The notes: generated by a model from the letters alone, not told the origin. 34,888 nucleotides of DNA from Stenomitos frigidus ULC18 (GCF_003003795.1 NZ_PVWK01000001.1:1-34888), one strand, 5' to 3'. Counted from the stretch's first letter, positions 8,079 through 17,235 are shown. Numbers and translations: made by a program.

Positions 8079-9407
8079 CTAAGCAACTTGATAGAGGGAC
8101 TGCTGAACTGGAATTTCAATCACAAATTCTGCTCCCTGTCCTGGTATAGATTGGCAGTAGAGTTTGCCGCCATGTTTTTCGGTGACAATTTGGTAGCTAA
8201 TGGAAAGCCCCAGTCCGGTGCCTTTGCCGATCGGTTTGGTGGTAAAAAACGGCTCAAATAGTTTATCACAGATGCTTTTCTCAATCCCAGAACCATTATC
8301 GGCAATGCGGATGGCGATCGCCTGATGCGGCAAGAATTCTGTACGAATGATGATCGTACTGGGATTCTCTTTGATGTCCGCAAAACCACGTTCTTGATCC
8401 CGTTCTTCTAGGGCATCAATGGCATTGCTGAGAATGTTCATAAAGGCCTGATTTAGTTGGCTAGAGTAACATTTCACGGGGAGCAGTTGTTCGTAGTCGC
8501 GAATAATCTGAATGCCGGGATGATCGGGTCGAGCTTTGAGACGGTGTTGCAAAATCACCAGGGTACTTTCAATGCCTTCATGGATATCGATCGGGCTGGA
8601 TTGTGCTTCATCCAGGCGGGAAAAGTTTCGCAGAGACAGGACAAGTTGACGGATGCGATCGCTGCCCAGTTTCAAAGAATTGATCAGCTTGGGTAGATCC
8701 TCTGCCAGATACTCGACATCAACCTCGTCCATCCATGCCTGAATTTTTGGGTGGGGGTGGGGGTGGCACTCCTGGTACAACTCCAGAAAAGTTATCAGAT
8801 CCTGGATATGTTCTTCGGCGGGGATAAGGTTGCCGGCGATGAAATTGATGGGATTATTAATTTCGTGGGCGACACCTGCCACTAATTGCCCCAGAGAGGA
8901 CAATTTTTCACTCTGCACCAGATGCACCTGAGTCTGTTTCAGATGATCCAATGTCTGAGAGAGTTCAGTTGTGTGTTGTTCCAATCTTTTTTGGGCATCC
9001 GCCAGTTGCAGATGCACTCGAATCCTTGCCAGTGCTTCTTCATGCTGGATGGGTTTGGTAATGTAATCCACTGCGCCCAGGCTCAACCCTTTGACCTTAT
9101 CCACCGAGTCGGAAAGGGCTGTCATAAAAATCACAGGGATGTCGCGGGTGGTGGCATCTGCTTTGAGTCGCTGGCAGGTTTCAAACCCGTCAATGCCTGG
9201 CATCATCACATCCAGCAGAATGATATCAGGCTGATAGGACTGAAGGCGTTGCAGGGCCGCTTCTCCACTTTTGGCGATCGCCACCCGATAACCAATCTCA
9301 CTCAGGACATCAAATAAGACTTGAATGTTGGTAGGGTTATCATCTACCACCAGAATGGTTCCAGATGGGGTTTCAGCAGACACAGGCAGACTCCTTAGAT
9401 TATGCAA
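8079..9407 (-). CDS. Response regulator-histidine kinase fusion
   Basis: 442 residues, no membrane segment, so cytoplasmic. It begins with a receiver domain (about 16-135): acidic pair D22-D23 in VVDDNPTN, phospho-acceptor D66 in LLDVMMPG, T96 in FMTAL and K118 in TKPI. A coiled-coil helix (136-168) leads to a dimerisation/phosphotransfer helix with H181 in GVAHEINNPINFIAGNL, then a HATPase_c domain with N-box (FMNILSNAIDAL), G1 (IADNGSGI), F-box (LFEPFFTTKP) and G2 (GTGLGLSIS). This receiver-first layout is common in cyanobacteria and lets an upstream kinase control a second kinase. It is the last gene of a three-gene minus-strand operon, 49 bp after the membrane hybrid kinase. Confidence 0.93.
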   Translation of the reverse strand: MHNLRSLPVSAETPSGTILVVDDNPTNIQVLFDVLSEIGYRVAIAKSGEAALQRLQSYQPDIILLDVMMPGIDGFETCQRLKADATTRDIPVIFMTALSDSVDKVKGLSLGAVDYITKPIQHEEALARIRVHLQLADAQKRLEQHTTELSQTLDHLKQTQVHLVQSEKLSSLGQLVAGVAHEINNPINFIAGNLIPAEEHIQDLITFLELYQECHPHPHPKIQAWMDEVDVEYLAEDLPKLINSLKLGSDRIRQLVLSLRNFSRLDEAQSSPIDIHEGIESTLVILQHRLKARPDHPGIQIIRDYEQLLPVKCYSSQLNQAFMNILSNAIDALEERDQERGFADIKENPSTIIIRTEFLPHQAIAIRIADNGSGIEKSICDKLFEPFFTTKPIGKGTGLGLSISYQIVTEKHGGKLYCQSIPGQGAEFVIEIPVQQSLYQVA

Positions 9408-9456
9408 GATTGAAAGTTACAAATGAGAAATTCCTACTAGTAGACGGTTTGAAGGT

Positions 9457-11610
9457 TCAGTTTTGCGCTAGAGCATGAGGTTCGAGCAGATCAAGAATGG
9501 CTTCGTCATCAAACTTGTGACTCAGATCCAGCAATTTGTTCGCAAAGGGCGCATACTGCGGATTGAGTTGCTTGAGGCGGTTGGCTTCCTGCTGGATATC
9601 GCTCATAAAGCCATCTTTGGCCGCTTGATAAAGCGTGACCAGTTCCGCTGGCAATGGCACAATCCAATCCGCACTATTCGCAACGCTGACGGAAACTCCT
9701 TCCGCTTCTGCTGGCGTTTCATAAATCCATTGCAACTCCAGGTGACGCTGCAACTGACTGAGCAATCCATTAAACTCAATCGGCTTGGGGAAAAAGCTAT
9801 CACATCCTGCATCGATCACATCCTGCATATTCACCTGAGACAGGCTGGCAGGGGAAGCAATGATGGGCAGTTTGACGAAATCGGGTAAGGCTCGCAGGCG
9901 GCGGGTCATTTCCAGTCCGCCCATTTTGGCCATCATCACATCAGTAATGATCAAATCGGGGCGCAGTTGGAGGGCAGTATCCAGACCGGACTGCCCATCT
10001 TCTGCCTCAGCCAGCTTAAAGCCCAGGGGTTCCAGCATTCCCATCACTACGGCGCGATTTTCCCGGTGATCGTCAATCACCAAAATTTTGCGCTGGTGGC
10101 CCTGATAGCCAATGACTTTTTGGTGGTTCGCCGCCGGTTGCGCAAGCCAATCTCTGGCGATGGGTACATCGACCTCAAACCAGAATGTGCTGCCTTTACC
10201 GGGGGTGCTGCTGACCTGGATGGTGCTGCCCATCATCTGGACAATTTGCTGACTGATGGACAGTCCTAATCCGGTGCCTTCACTATTGCGATCGCGCTTT
10301 CCAGCCTGCTCAAACGGCAAAAAGATCGCAGTCAATTTTTCGGTTGGAATGCCAATGCCGGTGTCTTCGACCTGGAAGCGAATTCTGGTGGAAGGGATGG
10401 GGGGTGTGGGGTGGGGGGCGTGGGAGGATTCTCCAGACTCCACGACTGTAACGGCAAAGGTAACGTTGCCGAAGTCGGTAAATTTGACGGCGTTACTGAG
10501 CAAGTTCAGCAATACCTGGCGCAGGCGCTTGTCATCGGCATAGACTGCCGTGGGCAGATTCGGCATGGGGCGGTAAGCGAAGGCAATCCCCTTTTGCTCG
10601 GCTTTAATGCGGCAGATTTCTACAGTAGTTGTGAGGAAGTTGGCAAAGTGGAAATCCTGGGGATAGAGATCCATCTTTTGCACTTCCAACTTCGACAGAT
10701 CCAGAATGTCGTTGATCAGGGTCAGCAGGTGGGAAGCGCACTGATGAATCACGCCCAACCCCTTCTGTTGTTTAGCCGTGGTGGCGGGGTCGCGCTGGAG
10801 AATCTGAGCATAGCCCATGACGCCGTTCAGCGGAGTGCGAAGTTCGTGGTTCATGTTGGCAAGGAACTCACTCTTGGCATGGTTCGCAACTTCTGCTGCT
10901 TCCTTGGCAATTTGAAGTTGACTCAAATTTTGCTCCAACATCTGGTTACTTTGCTGGAGTCCACTTTCCGCTTGATTCCGTTTCAGGGTTTCGCGCCGAA
11001 TCAGAGAGTACGTCCAGAGAATAATTGCCAGGTTGAGTCCAATCCCGATGACAAACGCTCCCATTGCCTGAATCGCAGTCGTTGTAGCCGCTTGCTGTTT
11101 CAGCCGTATGGACACGGTTTCGTTGGCTTCGATCTGTTGGATCAGCAACGTCGCTTCGTCAAACAGTAAGGTTGGCGATCGGTCAATGGCAGCATCTAGC
11201 CCTTTTGTTTGCCGAAGTTCAATGCCCTGCCGCAGGTGTCGCAGGCGTCGAATGATGAATGCTTCTAGCCGCTGACCTACGGCCGTTTCTTGTGCATGAA
11301 AATCGGTTTGCATTGAGGCTTGCAGTTGCCGCATTTCCTGATCCACATCGATCATGCGCAGTCCAAATACCTTCAAGGTAGATTTTTCCTCGGTCAGCAG
11401 GTATCGTTCCTGCAATCGTTCAGTATCCTTGAGGGCACTGGTCAGAGATCTCAGGGTATTGAGGGTTGCTAAATCTTCAGCAATCTGGTGGTTAATGTCC
11501 AGGGTGCGGTTTGCGCTCCCGAGGGCGATACCACTGGCAGCCAGCGCCAGGGAGGTAGCCACTCCCAGGCTTGCAGCAACGGTTTTGAGAAAATTGGGTT
11601 GTCGGTTCAT
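9457..11610 (-). CDS. Membrane hybrid sensor histidine kinase
   Basis: 717 residues. A transmembrane helix at about 11-31 and another at about 181-201 flank a ~150-residue helical periplasmic sensor region; its [24 protein letters not shown] stretch is CHASE3-like. A coiled coil (205-245) leads to the HisKA helix with H255 in [13 protein letters not shown], then HATPase_c with N-box ([14 protein letters not shown]), G1 (EDTGIGIP), F-box (FLPFEQAG) and G2 (GTGLGLSIS). A receiver domain follows (about 507-625; [19 protein letters not shown]). The final ~85 residues are helical, as seen at the end of other cyanobacterial kinases; I see no HPt histidine motif. It lies 30 bp downstream of the solute-binding lipoprotein gene, which suggests the lipoprotein presents a ligand to its periplasmic domain. 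Confidence 0.93.
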   Translation of the reverse strand: MNRQPNFLKTVAASLGVATSLALAASGIALGSANRTLDINHQIAEDLATLNTLRSLTSALKDTERLQERYLLTEEKSTLKVFGLRMIDVDQEMRQLQASMQTDFHAQETAVGQRLEAFIIRRLRHLRQGIELRQTKGLDAAIDRSPTLLFDEATLLIQQIEANETVSIRLKQQAATTTAIQAMGAFVIGIGLNLAIILWTYSLIRRETLKRNQAESGLQQSNQMLEQNLSQLQIAKEAAEVANHAKSEFLANMNHELRTPLNGVMGYAQILQRDPATTAKQQKGLGVIHQCASHLLTLINDILDLSKLEVQKMDLYPQDFHFANFLTTTVEICRIKAEQKGIAFAYRPMPNLPTAVYADDKRLRQVLLNLLSNAVKFTDFGNVTFAVTVVESGESSHAPHPTPPIPSTRIRFQVEDTGIGIPTEKLTAIFLPFEQAGKRDRNSEGTGLGLSISQQIVQMMGSTIQVSSTPGKGSTFWFEVDVPIARDWLAQPAANHQKVIGYQGHQRKILVIDDHRENRAVVMGMLEPLGFKLAEAEDGQSGLDTALQLRPDLIITDVMMAKMGGLEMTRRLRALPDFVKLPIIASPASLSQVNMQDVIDAGCDSFFPKPIEFNGLLSQLQRHLELQWIYETPAEAEGVSVSVANSADWIVPLPAELVTLYQAAKDGFMSDIQQEANRLKQLNPQYAPFANKLLDLSHKFDDEAILDLLEPHALAQN

Positions 11611-11640
11611 TGCTCCTATCTCCTGCCTGACTCCTTGTTT

Positions 11641-12426
11641 CTATGACCGCACCGTATGCAGCCCAAACTTTTCAAAGACTGCCATGGCCTGATCGCTGCT
11701 TAAAAAATCCAGATATGCCTGCATTTCCTGGGCATGGGCAGAGGCTTTGACCAACGCTCCACAGGCTCGGATCGGATCATAAGAATCCTTTGGTGCGGTC
11801 GCTAACACCCTGACTTTGGCAGAGCTTTTCGCTTCTGAGAGATAGGTAATACCCACTTCAGCCTCTCCTTGCTCAACGGCGGCCAAAACTTCCCGCACAT
11901 CTACCTTGACGACCACGGCCTTCGACTCCACAACTTGAGTAATCCCCAACCGGGTCAGCAGACTATGGGTATACCGACCCATCGCAAGATTGTTGTTGCC
12001 GATCGCCACGGTTTTGATGCGATCGCTGGTTAGCTCGCGGAAATCAGACAGTTGCAGGGATGAGTTAACCGGAGCGATCGCTACAATATCCGTAGTCAGC
12101 AGTTCCTTGCGGCGTTCCCGGACAATCAGCCCCTTGGCTTGCAACTTATCCAGCGGTGGAAGATCTGCAAAAAAGACGCCATCAAAAGGTTCTCCCCGCT
12201 CAACTGCCGCCTGTATCACGGCAGAACCAGCAAAGATCGAGTTAATCACAACGTTGGGATGGTCGCGCTGGTAGAGATCTTCAATCTCTTTCATCGGACT
12301 GCGTATCATGCCCGCGCCACCAAAGTTTAAGGTAATGACCTGACTTGGCGGGGATGAACAGCTATTCAACCAGAGCGAAAACATCAGGGACATAAGGCAT
12401 AATCCAATCGCCTGGAAGGGCTTCAT
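11641..12426 (-). CDS. Solute-binding lipoprotein, ModA-like
   Basis: 261 residues. The signal sequence ends in a lipobox (LNSC, Cys23), so this is a lipoprotein anchored outside the cytoplasmic membrane. The rest follows the type 2 periplasmic binding fold of the molybdate-binding ModA family: FAGSAVIQAAVERGEPFDGVFFAD, LDKLQAKGLI, then IVAIAPVNSSL, RELTSDRIKTVAIGN, AVEQGEAEVGITYLSEA and a C-terminal FLSSDQAMAVFEKFGL. No transporter permease or ATPase gene is next to it. Instead it is the first gene of an operon with two histidine kinases, so it more likely serves as an extracellular sensor subunit than as part of an ABC importer (inference). The ligand could be molybdate or another oxyanion but cannot be read from the sequence. 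Confidence 0.85.
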   Translation of the reverse strand: MKPFQAIGLCLMSLMFSLWLNSCSSPPSQVITLNFGGAGMIRSPMKEIEDLYQRDHPNVVINSIFAGSAVIQAAVERGEPFDGVFFADLPPLDKLQAKGLIVRERRKELLTTDIVAIAPVNSSLQLSDFRELTSDRIKTVAIGNNNLAMGRYTHSLLTRLGITQVVESKAVVVKVDVREVLAAVEQGEAEVGITYLSEAKSSAKVRVLATAPKDSYDPIRACGALVKASAHAQEMQAYLDFLSSDQAMAVFEKFGLHTVRS

Positions 12427-12496
12427 AGGAATTTTACGAAAGTCTTCACTGATTAGAGTTCCCGAAAATTCCTTCTTCTAACCCAAATATTGCCTT

Positions 12497-12602
12497 ATAG
12501 CAGTTTTCATTTTTATGAGGTGCAGGCATGAGGTGCAGGCAAGGAGCTTAAGCCCCTTGTTTCACGGCACAAGGCATACTTCACTGAATCGAAAACTGCT
12601 AT
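12497..12602. mobile_element. Small inverted-repeat element (MITE-like, ~106 bp)
   Basis: ATAGCAGTTTTC (12497-12508) and GAAAACTGCTAT (12591-12602) form perfect 12-bp terminal inverted repeats. Inside are two adjacent direct copies of ATGAGGTGCAGGC (12515-12540) and an imperfect palindrome around GCTTAAGC. Short elements with ends like this are common in cyanobacteria and are often non-autonomous derivatives of IS630-type elements; that family link is inference. Confidence 0.5.
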
Positions 12603-12658
12603 GTACTGCCAAGCCTGTAGACGAAAATGCGGTGCCGGGGCGGACTCCCACAGCACCC

Positions 12659-12880
12659 TCAGGGGTTCAACATTAGAAGTTGTTGCCGTTCGATCGGATC
12701 ATGGATTAATTCGGCTCCGACATTAAGCTGGTTGACGATGTCAAAAATCTTGGCCGCTTGTAGGTGGGCAGCCATATTTTGCCACAAGCGTTGCCCAATT
12801 TTGAGGTGAGTTGCCTGTTTCTGGTCGGCGGGAATCAGAGAGTAGGCGGACTGCTGGACGCGATCGTGGAAAAATTTATG
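12659..12880 (-). pseudogene. Fragment of a trifunctional Ser/Thr-His kinase
   Basis: About 73 residues beginning HKFFHDRVQQSAYSLIP and continuing DQKQATHLKIGQ, KIFDIVNQLNVGAEL and ERQQL match the part of the very large cyanobacterial Ser/Thr kinase-AAA-sensor histidine kinase proteins that follows their ATP-binding module. Those proteins exceed 1,500 residues, so this is an isolated fragment. The open frame extends upstream to 13021, but those residues (MSSRGCLRRVKRN...) do not look like the family. The kinase, sensor and histidine kinase parts are absent. It sits next to a MITE-like element in a disturbed region. Confidence 0.7.
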
Positions 12881-13071
12881 GACACAGACACTGGAGGAAA
12901 CGGCCTGCCATCCTGCTTGTTGCGGGTTATTAACAGCTGCCCCCGCCTGAAAGAACTTATAAGCCTCATTTTGCGGTACAACGTTCCGCTTCACCCGCCG
13001 CAAACAACCTCTCGAACTCAACGCAAAGACTCTAAACGGTCGGGTGCAAGCGGATTGTTATGTGGCGATCG

Positions 13072-13476
13072 TTAGGTCATTGAAATCACTGGGTAGTTAT
13101 AACTCTCCCTGACAACTAAACCATCTTTCCAATAACCAATCGAGATCTGATTGCTTTTGTTATCAATGACTTGATCACCATATCTGATGGTGAAATCATT
13201 GTACCAATTGGAAACTACAACGAAGTCATAAGTATGATCGGCTGAGACTGCAATATCTTGACTGATCAACCTAGACTCTCTAAATTCAACCAACATTTCG
13301 TTAAAAAAGATTACTCTTCCTTGGCGACAGGCTTCTTTTCCTATAGTGACTGTACCGTCACCTTCAATCATCACAATATCCTCAGCATAGTATTTTTCCA
13401 ATGCAACTGAGGTTTGAAAGGTTACAACGAGGTGGTTAATGTCTTCTAGCTTGGATTGTAATTCTTCGAGAGTCAT
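13072..13476 (-). CDS. NTF2-like (SnoaL-type) protein
   Basis: 134 residues with the layout of a small NTF2-like cone: an N-terminal helix (TLEELQSKLEDINHLVVTF), YYAEDIVMIEGDGTVTIGKEAC, then alternating strands (LVEFRESRLISQDIAVSADHTYDFVVVSNWYN, NKSNQISIGYWKDGLVVRESYNY). Proteins of this shape include small hydrolases, isomerases and many uncharacterised ligand-binding proteins; no catalytic residues can be assigned. The gene is A+T-rich and lacks HIP1 sites, as does the next gene upstream (89 bp away, same strand), so the two may have arrived together. Confidence 0.7.
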   Translation of the reverse strand: MTLEELQSKLEDINHLVVTFQTSVALEKYYAEDIVMIEGDGTVTIGKEACRQGRVIFFNEMLVEFRESRLISQDIAVSADHTYDFVVVSNWYNDFTIRYGDQVIDNKSNQISIGYWKDGLVVRESYNYPVISMT

Positions 13477-13565
13477 GGCAATAGACGTGTTGAGTTGAGT
13501 TGTTTAGATACTTCTCAAGAAGTTCTATTATTCCAATGTTGGGCAGGGCATTAGCACCTCAGAAA

Positions 13566-14315
13566 CTAATTAATAATTTCTCCTTTGTTATTAGCCAACT
13601 TTTCACGCCATTTTTGGAGTTCCTCAGGTGTTTGTCTCACCCAATCTGTCACTTCACCAACGATTTTTAATGGTGCTTGGGAGCGATATGAGCGTGTCGG
13701 ATTGCCCGGAAATTTTTTGTCTGTAACATTCGGGTCATTTTCAAAACCCCCTGTCGGTTCAACGATATAAACACGTTCACGTCCATCGCCTTTTGCTAAT
13801 GCAGCAGCTAGTCCCGCTCCATTAACAAGGGCTGCAAAATAAATGTGATTCATTTTGAGTTCAGATTTGTAATTAGAACTGCCCCCTGCTGTCAGCAAAT
13901 CTCCAACCGACAAATCTGCTTTCGTCCCATGATAAAAAGGGCCTTTGTCAGAAGGTTTATCCTTAAACGAAGTTGCTAATTCATAATTCTTTTTTGCCTT
14001 GTCAGGGTCGCTTAAGTCCTCATAGCATTTAGCAATGTTTGAATATAGAGAAGGGAAAGCACTCTTAACAGAGTCGTTATTTATTTTTAATGCAAACTGC
14101 AAAGTCGTTTCGAGCCATTTTAATTTATCGGAAACATTTTTTTGATGTCGGGCTACATAATGAGCTGAAATAAATTTTTCAAAGTCGTATGCCGCTTCGT
14201 TCCAGGCTTGAAGAAATAGTTCACTTGCTTCTTCAGGGTTGCCTTTTTCTTCCATGCCCATACCTTGAAGACAAAGTTTAACAACATTGTTGCTTGGGTT
14301 GAATTCCATAATCAT
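13566..14315 (-). CDS. TPR-like domain fused to Arr-type ADP-ribosyltransferase
   Basis: 249 residues. Residues 124-249 match the rifampin ADP-ribosyltransferase Arr: GPFYHGTKADLSVGDLL, HIYFAAL, VYIVEPTGGFENDPN, KFPGNPTRSYRS and PLKIVGEVTDW. The Arr catalytic trio His-Tyr-Asp is present as H129, Y159 and D194. Arr uses NAD+ to ADP-ribosylate rifamycins; whether this protein does so is unproven. Residues 5-118 are a helical TPR-like region (GNPEEASELFLQAWNEA, YSNIAKCYEDLSDPDKAKKNYELA). Stand-alone Arr is about 140 residues, so the N-terminal domain is an addition. GGAG lies 5 nt before the ATG at 14315. The gene is A+T-rich without HIP1 sites, and the sequence feels like Bacteroidetes homologues, suggesting horizontal transfer (inference). 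Confidence 0.85.
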   Translation of the reverse strand: MIMEFNPSNNVVKLCLQGMGMEEKGNPEEASELFLQAWNEAAYDFEKFISAHYVARHQKNVSDKLKWLETTLQFALKINNDSVKSAFPSLYSNIAKCYEDLSDPDKAKKNYELATSFKDKPSDKGPFYHGTKADLSVGDLLTAGGSSNYKSELKMNHIYFAALVNGAGLAAALAKGDGRERVYIVEPTGGFENDPNVTDKKFPGNPTRSYRSQAPLKIVGEVTDWVRQTPEELQKWREKLANNKGEIIN

Positions 14316-14930
14316 TTTGTCTCCTAATTATCGTAATATCGCCGTATTCTAAACAATTACTAGACAGTAAGTGGCGAGTTGTTAAGTACTGAAACATACA
14401 ACAAACTTGGCGACGGATTCAACTATGAACACAGTCTATCAAAACTTGCCAGTTATGCTTCAATCAAGAACTTACGACCACTTAGAGATCTCAACCCGCA
14501 GATACCTCCTCAGTACGCCCTCACCGAAAGCCAAAGCCACATAACTTGTTATTAGACGGAACCTTTCCGCAGATCCATCCCAAAACAGGCGGATTGGCAG
14601 ACAGTTTCCGCAGATCACCCTGTTTTAGGTAGATAGGCGGAAATTTTCCGTTTGGTTCGCTTCTCCGGGCGGATCGACGGGAATTTTCTGTATATTCTCT
14701 GAATTGGCTGAATAAATGGGTAACTTCTACATAATATTCTGAGCAGAGAAAATAGAGACTTTCGGCGTCACTCCTTTCTACAGACTCCGAGCATTCCACA
14801 GAAATCGGTTTTGCTCGCGTGACTCTTTGCAATGTCACCCCGATCGCTCCCCTCTCAATGCTGCCTTTGAGGAATAAACGGGCACTCTAGCGTCGTCAGC
14901 GGTAGTTTTTCTGCTCTAGACGTAAAGCCT
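14316..14930. other. 615-bp gene-free region containing repeat array B
   Basis: No supported gene. The middle (14564-14705) is a ~41-bp periodic repeat. The left ~200 bp are A+T-rich and probably contain the promoter of the TPR-Arr gene; the right ~90 bp precede the Ycf46-like gene. Confidence 0.5.
14564..14705. repeat. ~41-bp periodic repeat array B
   Basis: TTTCCG recurs at 14564, 14605 and 14645, and TTTCTG at 14685, a 40-41-bp period. Units share CCGCAGATC and GGCGGA. TAGGTAGATAGGCGGAAATT at 14626 matches TAGGAAGATAGGCAGAAGTT at 2373 in 17 of 20 positions, so arrays A and B belong to one repeat family. Confidence 0.65.
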
Positions 14931-16505
14931 ATGCACTTGTCTCCTAGTCCCCTTTCTGCCAGCATTCACGAACTGCAAACCCTGATCATGTCGTTCCATC
15001 CTGCGATCGTCATTGAGACGGTGGAGGAAGAGCGGGTGCAGACGTTGTTGCAAGAAGCCACGCAGGACATGAAAATGCAGTTGCTGGAGTGGAGTATTAC
15101 TCAGGGCTTGGCGCGATCGCACAGTGCGTCTGGCAATACTGGCACGTCGGAGAATCGCTGGGTTGATGAATGTGCCCCACCAGGGGCGCACAAGCCTGCT
15201 GCCTTTGAAGACACCGCTGACCCGCTGAAGGCGTTGAAGTGCTTGCAGGACATCAGCTTCAAGGCGGTGTTTTTGCTCAAAGATTTTGCCCGACACCTGG
15301 ATGATGCTGAAGTGGCACGTCAGTTTCGAGAAGTCATCCAACTGTTTGCTCAAAGCCGATCGGCGATCGTCCTCACAGGCAACGCCATCAAATTACCAGC
15401 CGAAATTGCCCACGATGTCGTTTACTTCGACCTCAAACTGCCGGGACGCGATGAATTGCAGCAAGTGGTTGCCGATGTGATGCGATCGCTACGTGTCAAA
15501 AACCGCGTGCAAATCGAACTGCAGGATGCAGATATTCCCGCGCTCGTGCAGGCATTGAGCGGGATGACCTTGAAGCAAGCACGACAGGTCATTGCCTATG
15601 CCGCGCTGGAAGATGGCAAACTGACGCTGCAAGATGTCGGGCGCATTCTTCAGCGTAAAGCCCAGGTCATTCGCGATGGCGGCGTGCTGGAATACTTCCC
15701 CACCAGCGATGTGCCTGTGGATTTGGGCGGCTTTAACGGGCTCAAGCAATGGCTGGCTCAGGCGCGAGTGGGCTTCAGCCCGCAAGCGCAGGCGCTTAAT
15801 CTGAAACCGCCCAAAGGCATTCTCATTGTGGGCATTCAGGGTTGCGGCAAATCTCTGGCAGCGAAAGCGATCGCCCGTGCCTGGAAAATGCCCTTGCTCA
15901 AGCTCGATACCAGTCGCCTGTATGACAAATATGTGGGTGAATCGGAGAAAAACTTTCGGCAGGCGATCGCCCTGGCAGAGTCAATGGCTCCCACGGTGCT
16001 GTGGATTGATGAAATCGAAAAGACCTTGGGCGGCAGCACGGGCGGCGATGCCGATGGAGGGCTAAGTCGGCGACTCTTCGGTTCCTTTCTCACCTGGATG
16101 CAAGAAAAAGCGCAGGAAATCTTTGTCGTCGCTACGGCCAACGATCTCTCCCAACTGCCGCCCGAACTACTGCGTAAAGGACGGTTTGACGAACTCTTTT
16201 TCGTCGATTTGCCCAACGACGCTGAACGTACCACCATCCTGCAAATTCACCTGACGCGACACCGACAAGCGCCCCAGCATTTCGACATGGCTGCGTTGGT
16301 CAAGGCGATCGACGGGTTCAGTGGTGCCGAAATTGAGCAAGCAGTCATCGCTGCTCTTTATCGCGCCCTTTACCTGCAAAAGCCGCTTGATACCGCCATT
16401 CTGCTCGAAACCATCAAAGCTACGATTCCCCTTTCGGTATCCCGCCGCGAAGATTTGCAGAAACTGAGAGCGATCGCCCAAGAACGCTTTGTCAGCGTAC
16501 GATAA
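14931..16505 (+). CDS. Ycf46-like AAA ATPase
   Basis: 524 residues. The N-terminal ~250 residues form the divergent Ycf46 region ([13 protein letters not shown] at the start, [17 protein letters not shown], then [10 protein letters not shown] just before the ATPase). The AAA module has Walker A GIQGCGKS (301-308), Walker B VLWIDE (356-361), the [28 protein letters not shown] sensor-1/arginine-finger region, and an AAA lid with [11 protein letters not shown]. Ycf46 is encoded in red algal plastids and all cyanobacteria; in Synechocystis a homologue has been linked to the control of CO2 uptake and carbon-concentrating functions. It is cytoplasmic and presumably an oligomeric ATPase. It is followed 200 bp later by a small gene on the same strand. 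Confidence 0.92.
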   Translation: MHLSPSPLSASIHELQTLIMSFHPAIVIETVEEERVQTLLQEATQDMKMQLLEWSITQGLARSHSASGNTGTSENRWVDECAPPGAHKPAAFEDTADPLKALKCLQDISFKAVFLLKDFARHLDDAEVARQFREVIQLFAQSRSAIVLTGNAIKLPAEIAHDVVYFDLKLPGRDELQQVVADVMRSLRVKNRVQIELQDADIPALVQALSGMTLKQARQVIAYAALEDGKLTLQDVGRILQRKAQVIRDGGVLEYFPTSDVPVDLGGFNGLKQWLAQARVGFSPQAQALNLKPPKGILIVGIQGCGKSLAAKAIARAWKMPLLKLDTSRLYDKYVGESEKNFRQAIALAESMAPTVLWIDEIEKTLGGSTGGDADGGLSRRLFGSFLTWMQEKAQEIFVVATANDLSQLPPELLRKGRFDELFFVDLPNDAERTTILQIHLTRHRQAPQHFDMAALVKAIDGFSGAEIEQAVIAALYRALYLQKPLDTAILLETIKATIPLSVSRREDLQKLRAIAQERFVSVR

Positions 16506-16705
16506 CTCTACAGTCGTGTGTTGATACTGAAAGGAAGACTGGTAGTGAGAGGAGAAAGGTTATACTCGTCTGGTAGAGACGCTGCTGTAGCCTTCGATGG
16601 AGCTACTACGGTTTGGGACGTGGCATCAAGATGTTCGCCCCACTCTTGAAGGTCTAGACAAGACGGTATACGGTTATGCTTAAAGCAACGAAGGCAGAGT
16701 AGGGG

Positions 16706-17170
16706 ATGCTGTATCTGGCGCAGGTACAAAAAAAAGGGCTTTTAGGTAAAGCGGGGCTACAGCTCTTGGCGCGTCAGAAGTCTGAAAACGCTTGGGCCTT
16801 GCTGCCTGAAGAGGAGGTTATTCTTTCAGGCGAGGCCAGTAGCTTCAGTGAAGGCATGTTTGTTCTGGTTGAGCTGGGCGCTAACCGTCAGGTTCTGACC
16901 GTCAACGATGCCAAAGAATGGTTGTTGGGGCTAGTGCAGAATTTTTTGGTCAACGGTATCACGCCTGCGTTCTTGCAGCAAGAAACTGAACGGGCAGAGC
17001 AATGGCGGCAGTCTCTAACCCTGCAAAGCCAGGAACTCGATCGCCGTGCGTTGGAGCTAGAAGCGCGCAAAGAACAAATCCAGGAGATGGAAGAAAAACT
17101 CAAGCGCGAGAAAAAGGCGCTGGATGCTCTCTCGTCGCAACATAAATCGCAAAGCAATCCCGCAAATTAG
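16706..17170 (+). CDS. Conserved coiled-coil protein of unknown function
   Basis: 154 residues. The N-terminal ~80 residues form a compact beta-rich domain (YLAQVQKKGLLGKAGLQLLARQ, WALLPEEEVI, FVLVELGANRQVL) typical of a cyanobacteria-specific family without known function. Residues about 92-148 are a long charged helix, probably a coiled coil (QQETERAEQWRQSL, LEARKEQIQEMEEKLKREKKAL), so it likely oligomerises or binds a partner. There is no signal peptide. It ends 6 bp before a 38-bp perfect palindrome that serves as a terminator shared with the convergent miaB. Confidence 0.8.
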   Translation: MLYLAQVQKKGLLGKAGLQLLARQKSENAWALLPEEEVILSGEASSFSEGMFVLVELGANRQVLTVNDAKEWLLGLVQNFLVNGITPAFLQQETERAEQWRQSLTLQSQELDRRALELEARKEQIQEMEEKLKREKKALDALSSQHKSQSNPAN

Positions 17171-17176
17171 AGGTTC

Positions 17177-17214
17177 ATTTTGTCGGGACGTTCCATGGAA
17201 CGTCCCGACAAAAT
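17177..17214. terminator. 38-bp perfect palindrome, bidirectional terminator
   Basis: A loop-less perfect palindrome centred between 17195 and 17196. On either strand it starts with ATTTTGTCGGGACGTTCC and ends in GACAAAAT, giving a G+C-rich stem with a short A/T flank in both directions. It separates two convergent stop codons (17170 on plus, 17236 on minus), which fits a bidirectional rho-independent terminator. Confidence 0.75.
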
Positions 17215-17235
17215 ACGGCACCTGCTGATCAGCAG

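Noticed and set aside
14521-14838. 105-codon frame on the minus strand
   Set aside because: It runs through the ~41-bp repeat array B, has no family character, and its composition follows the repeats.
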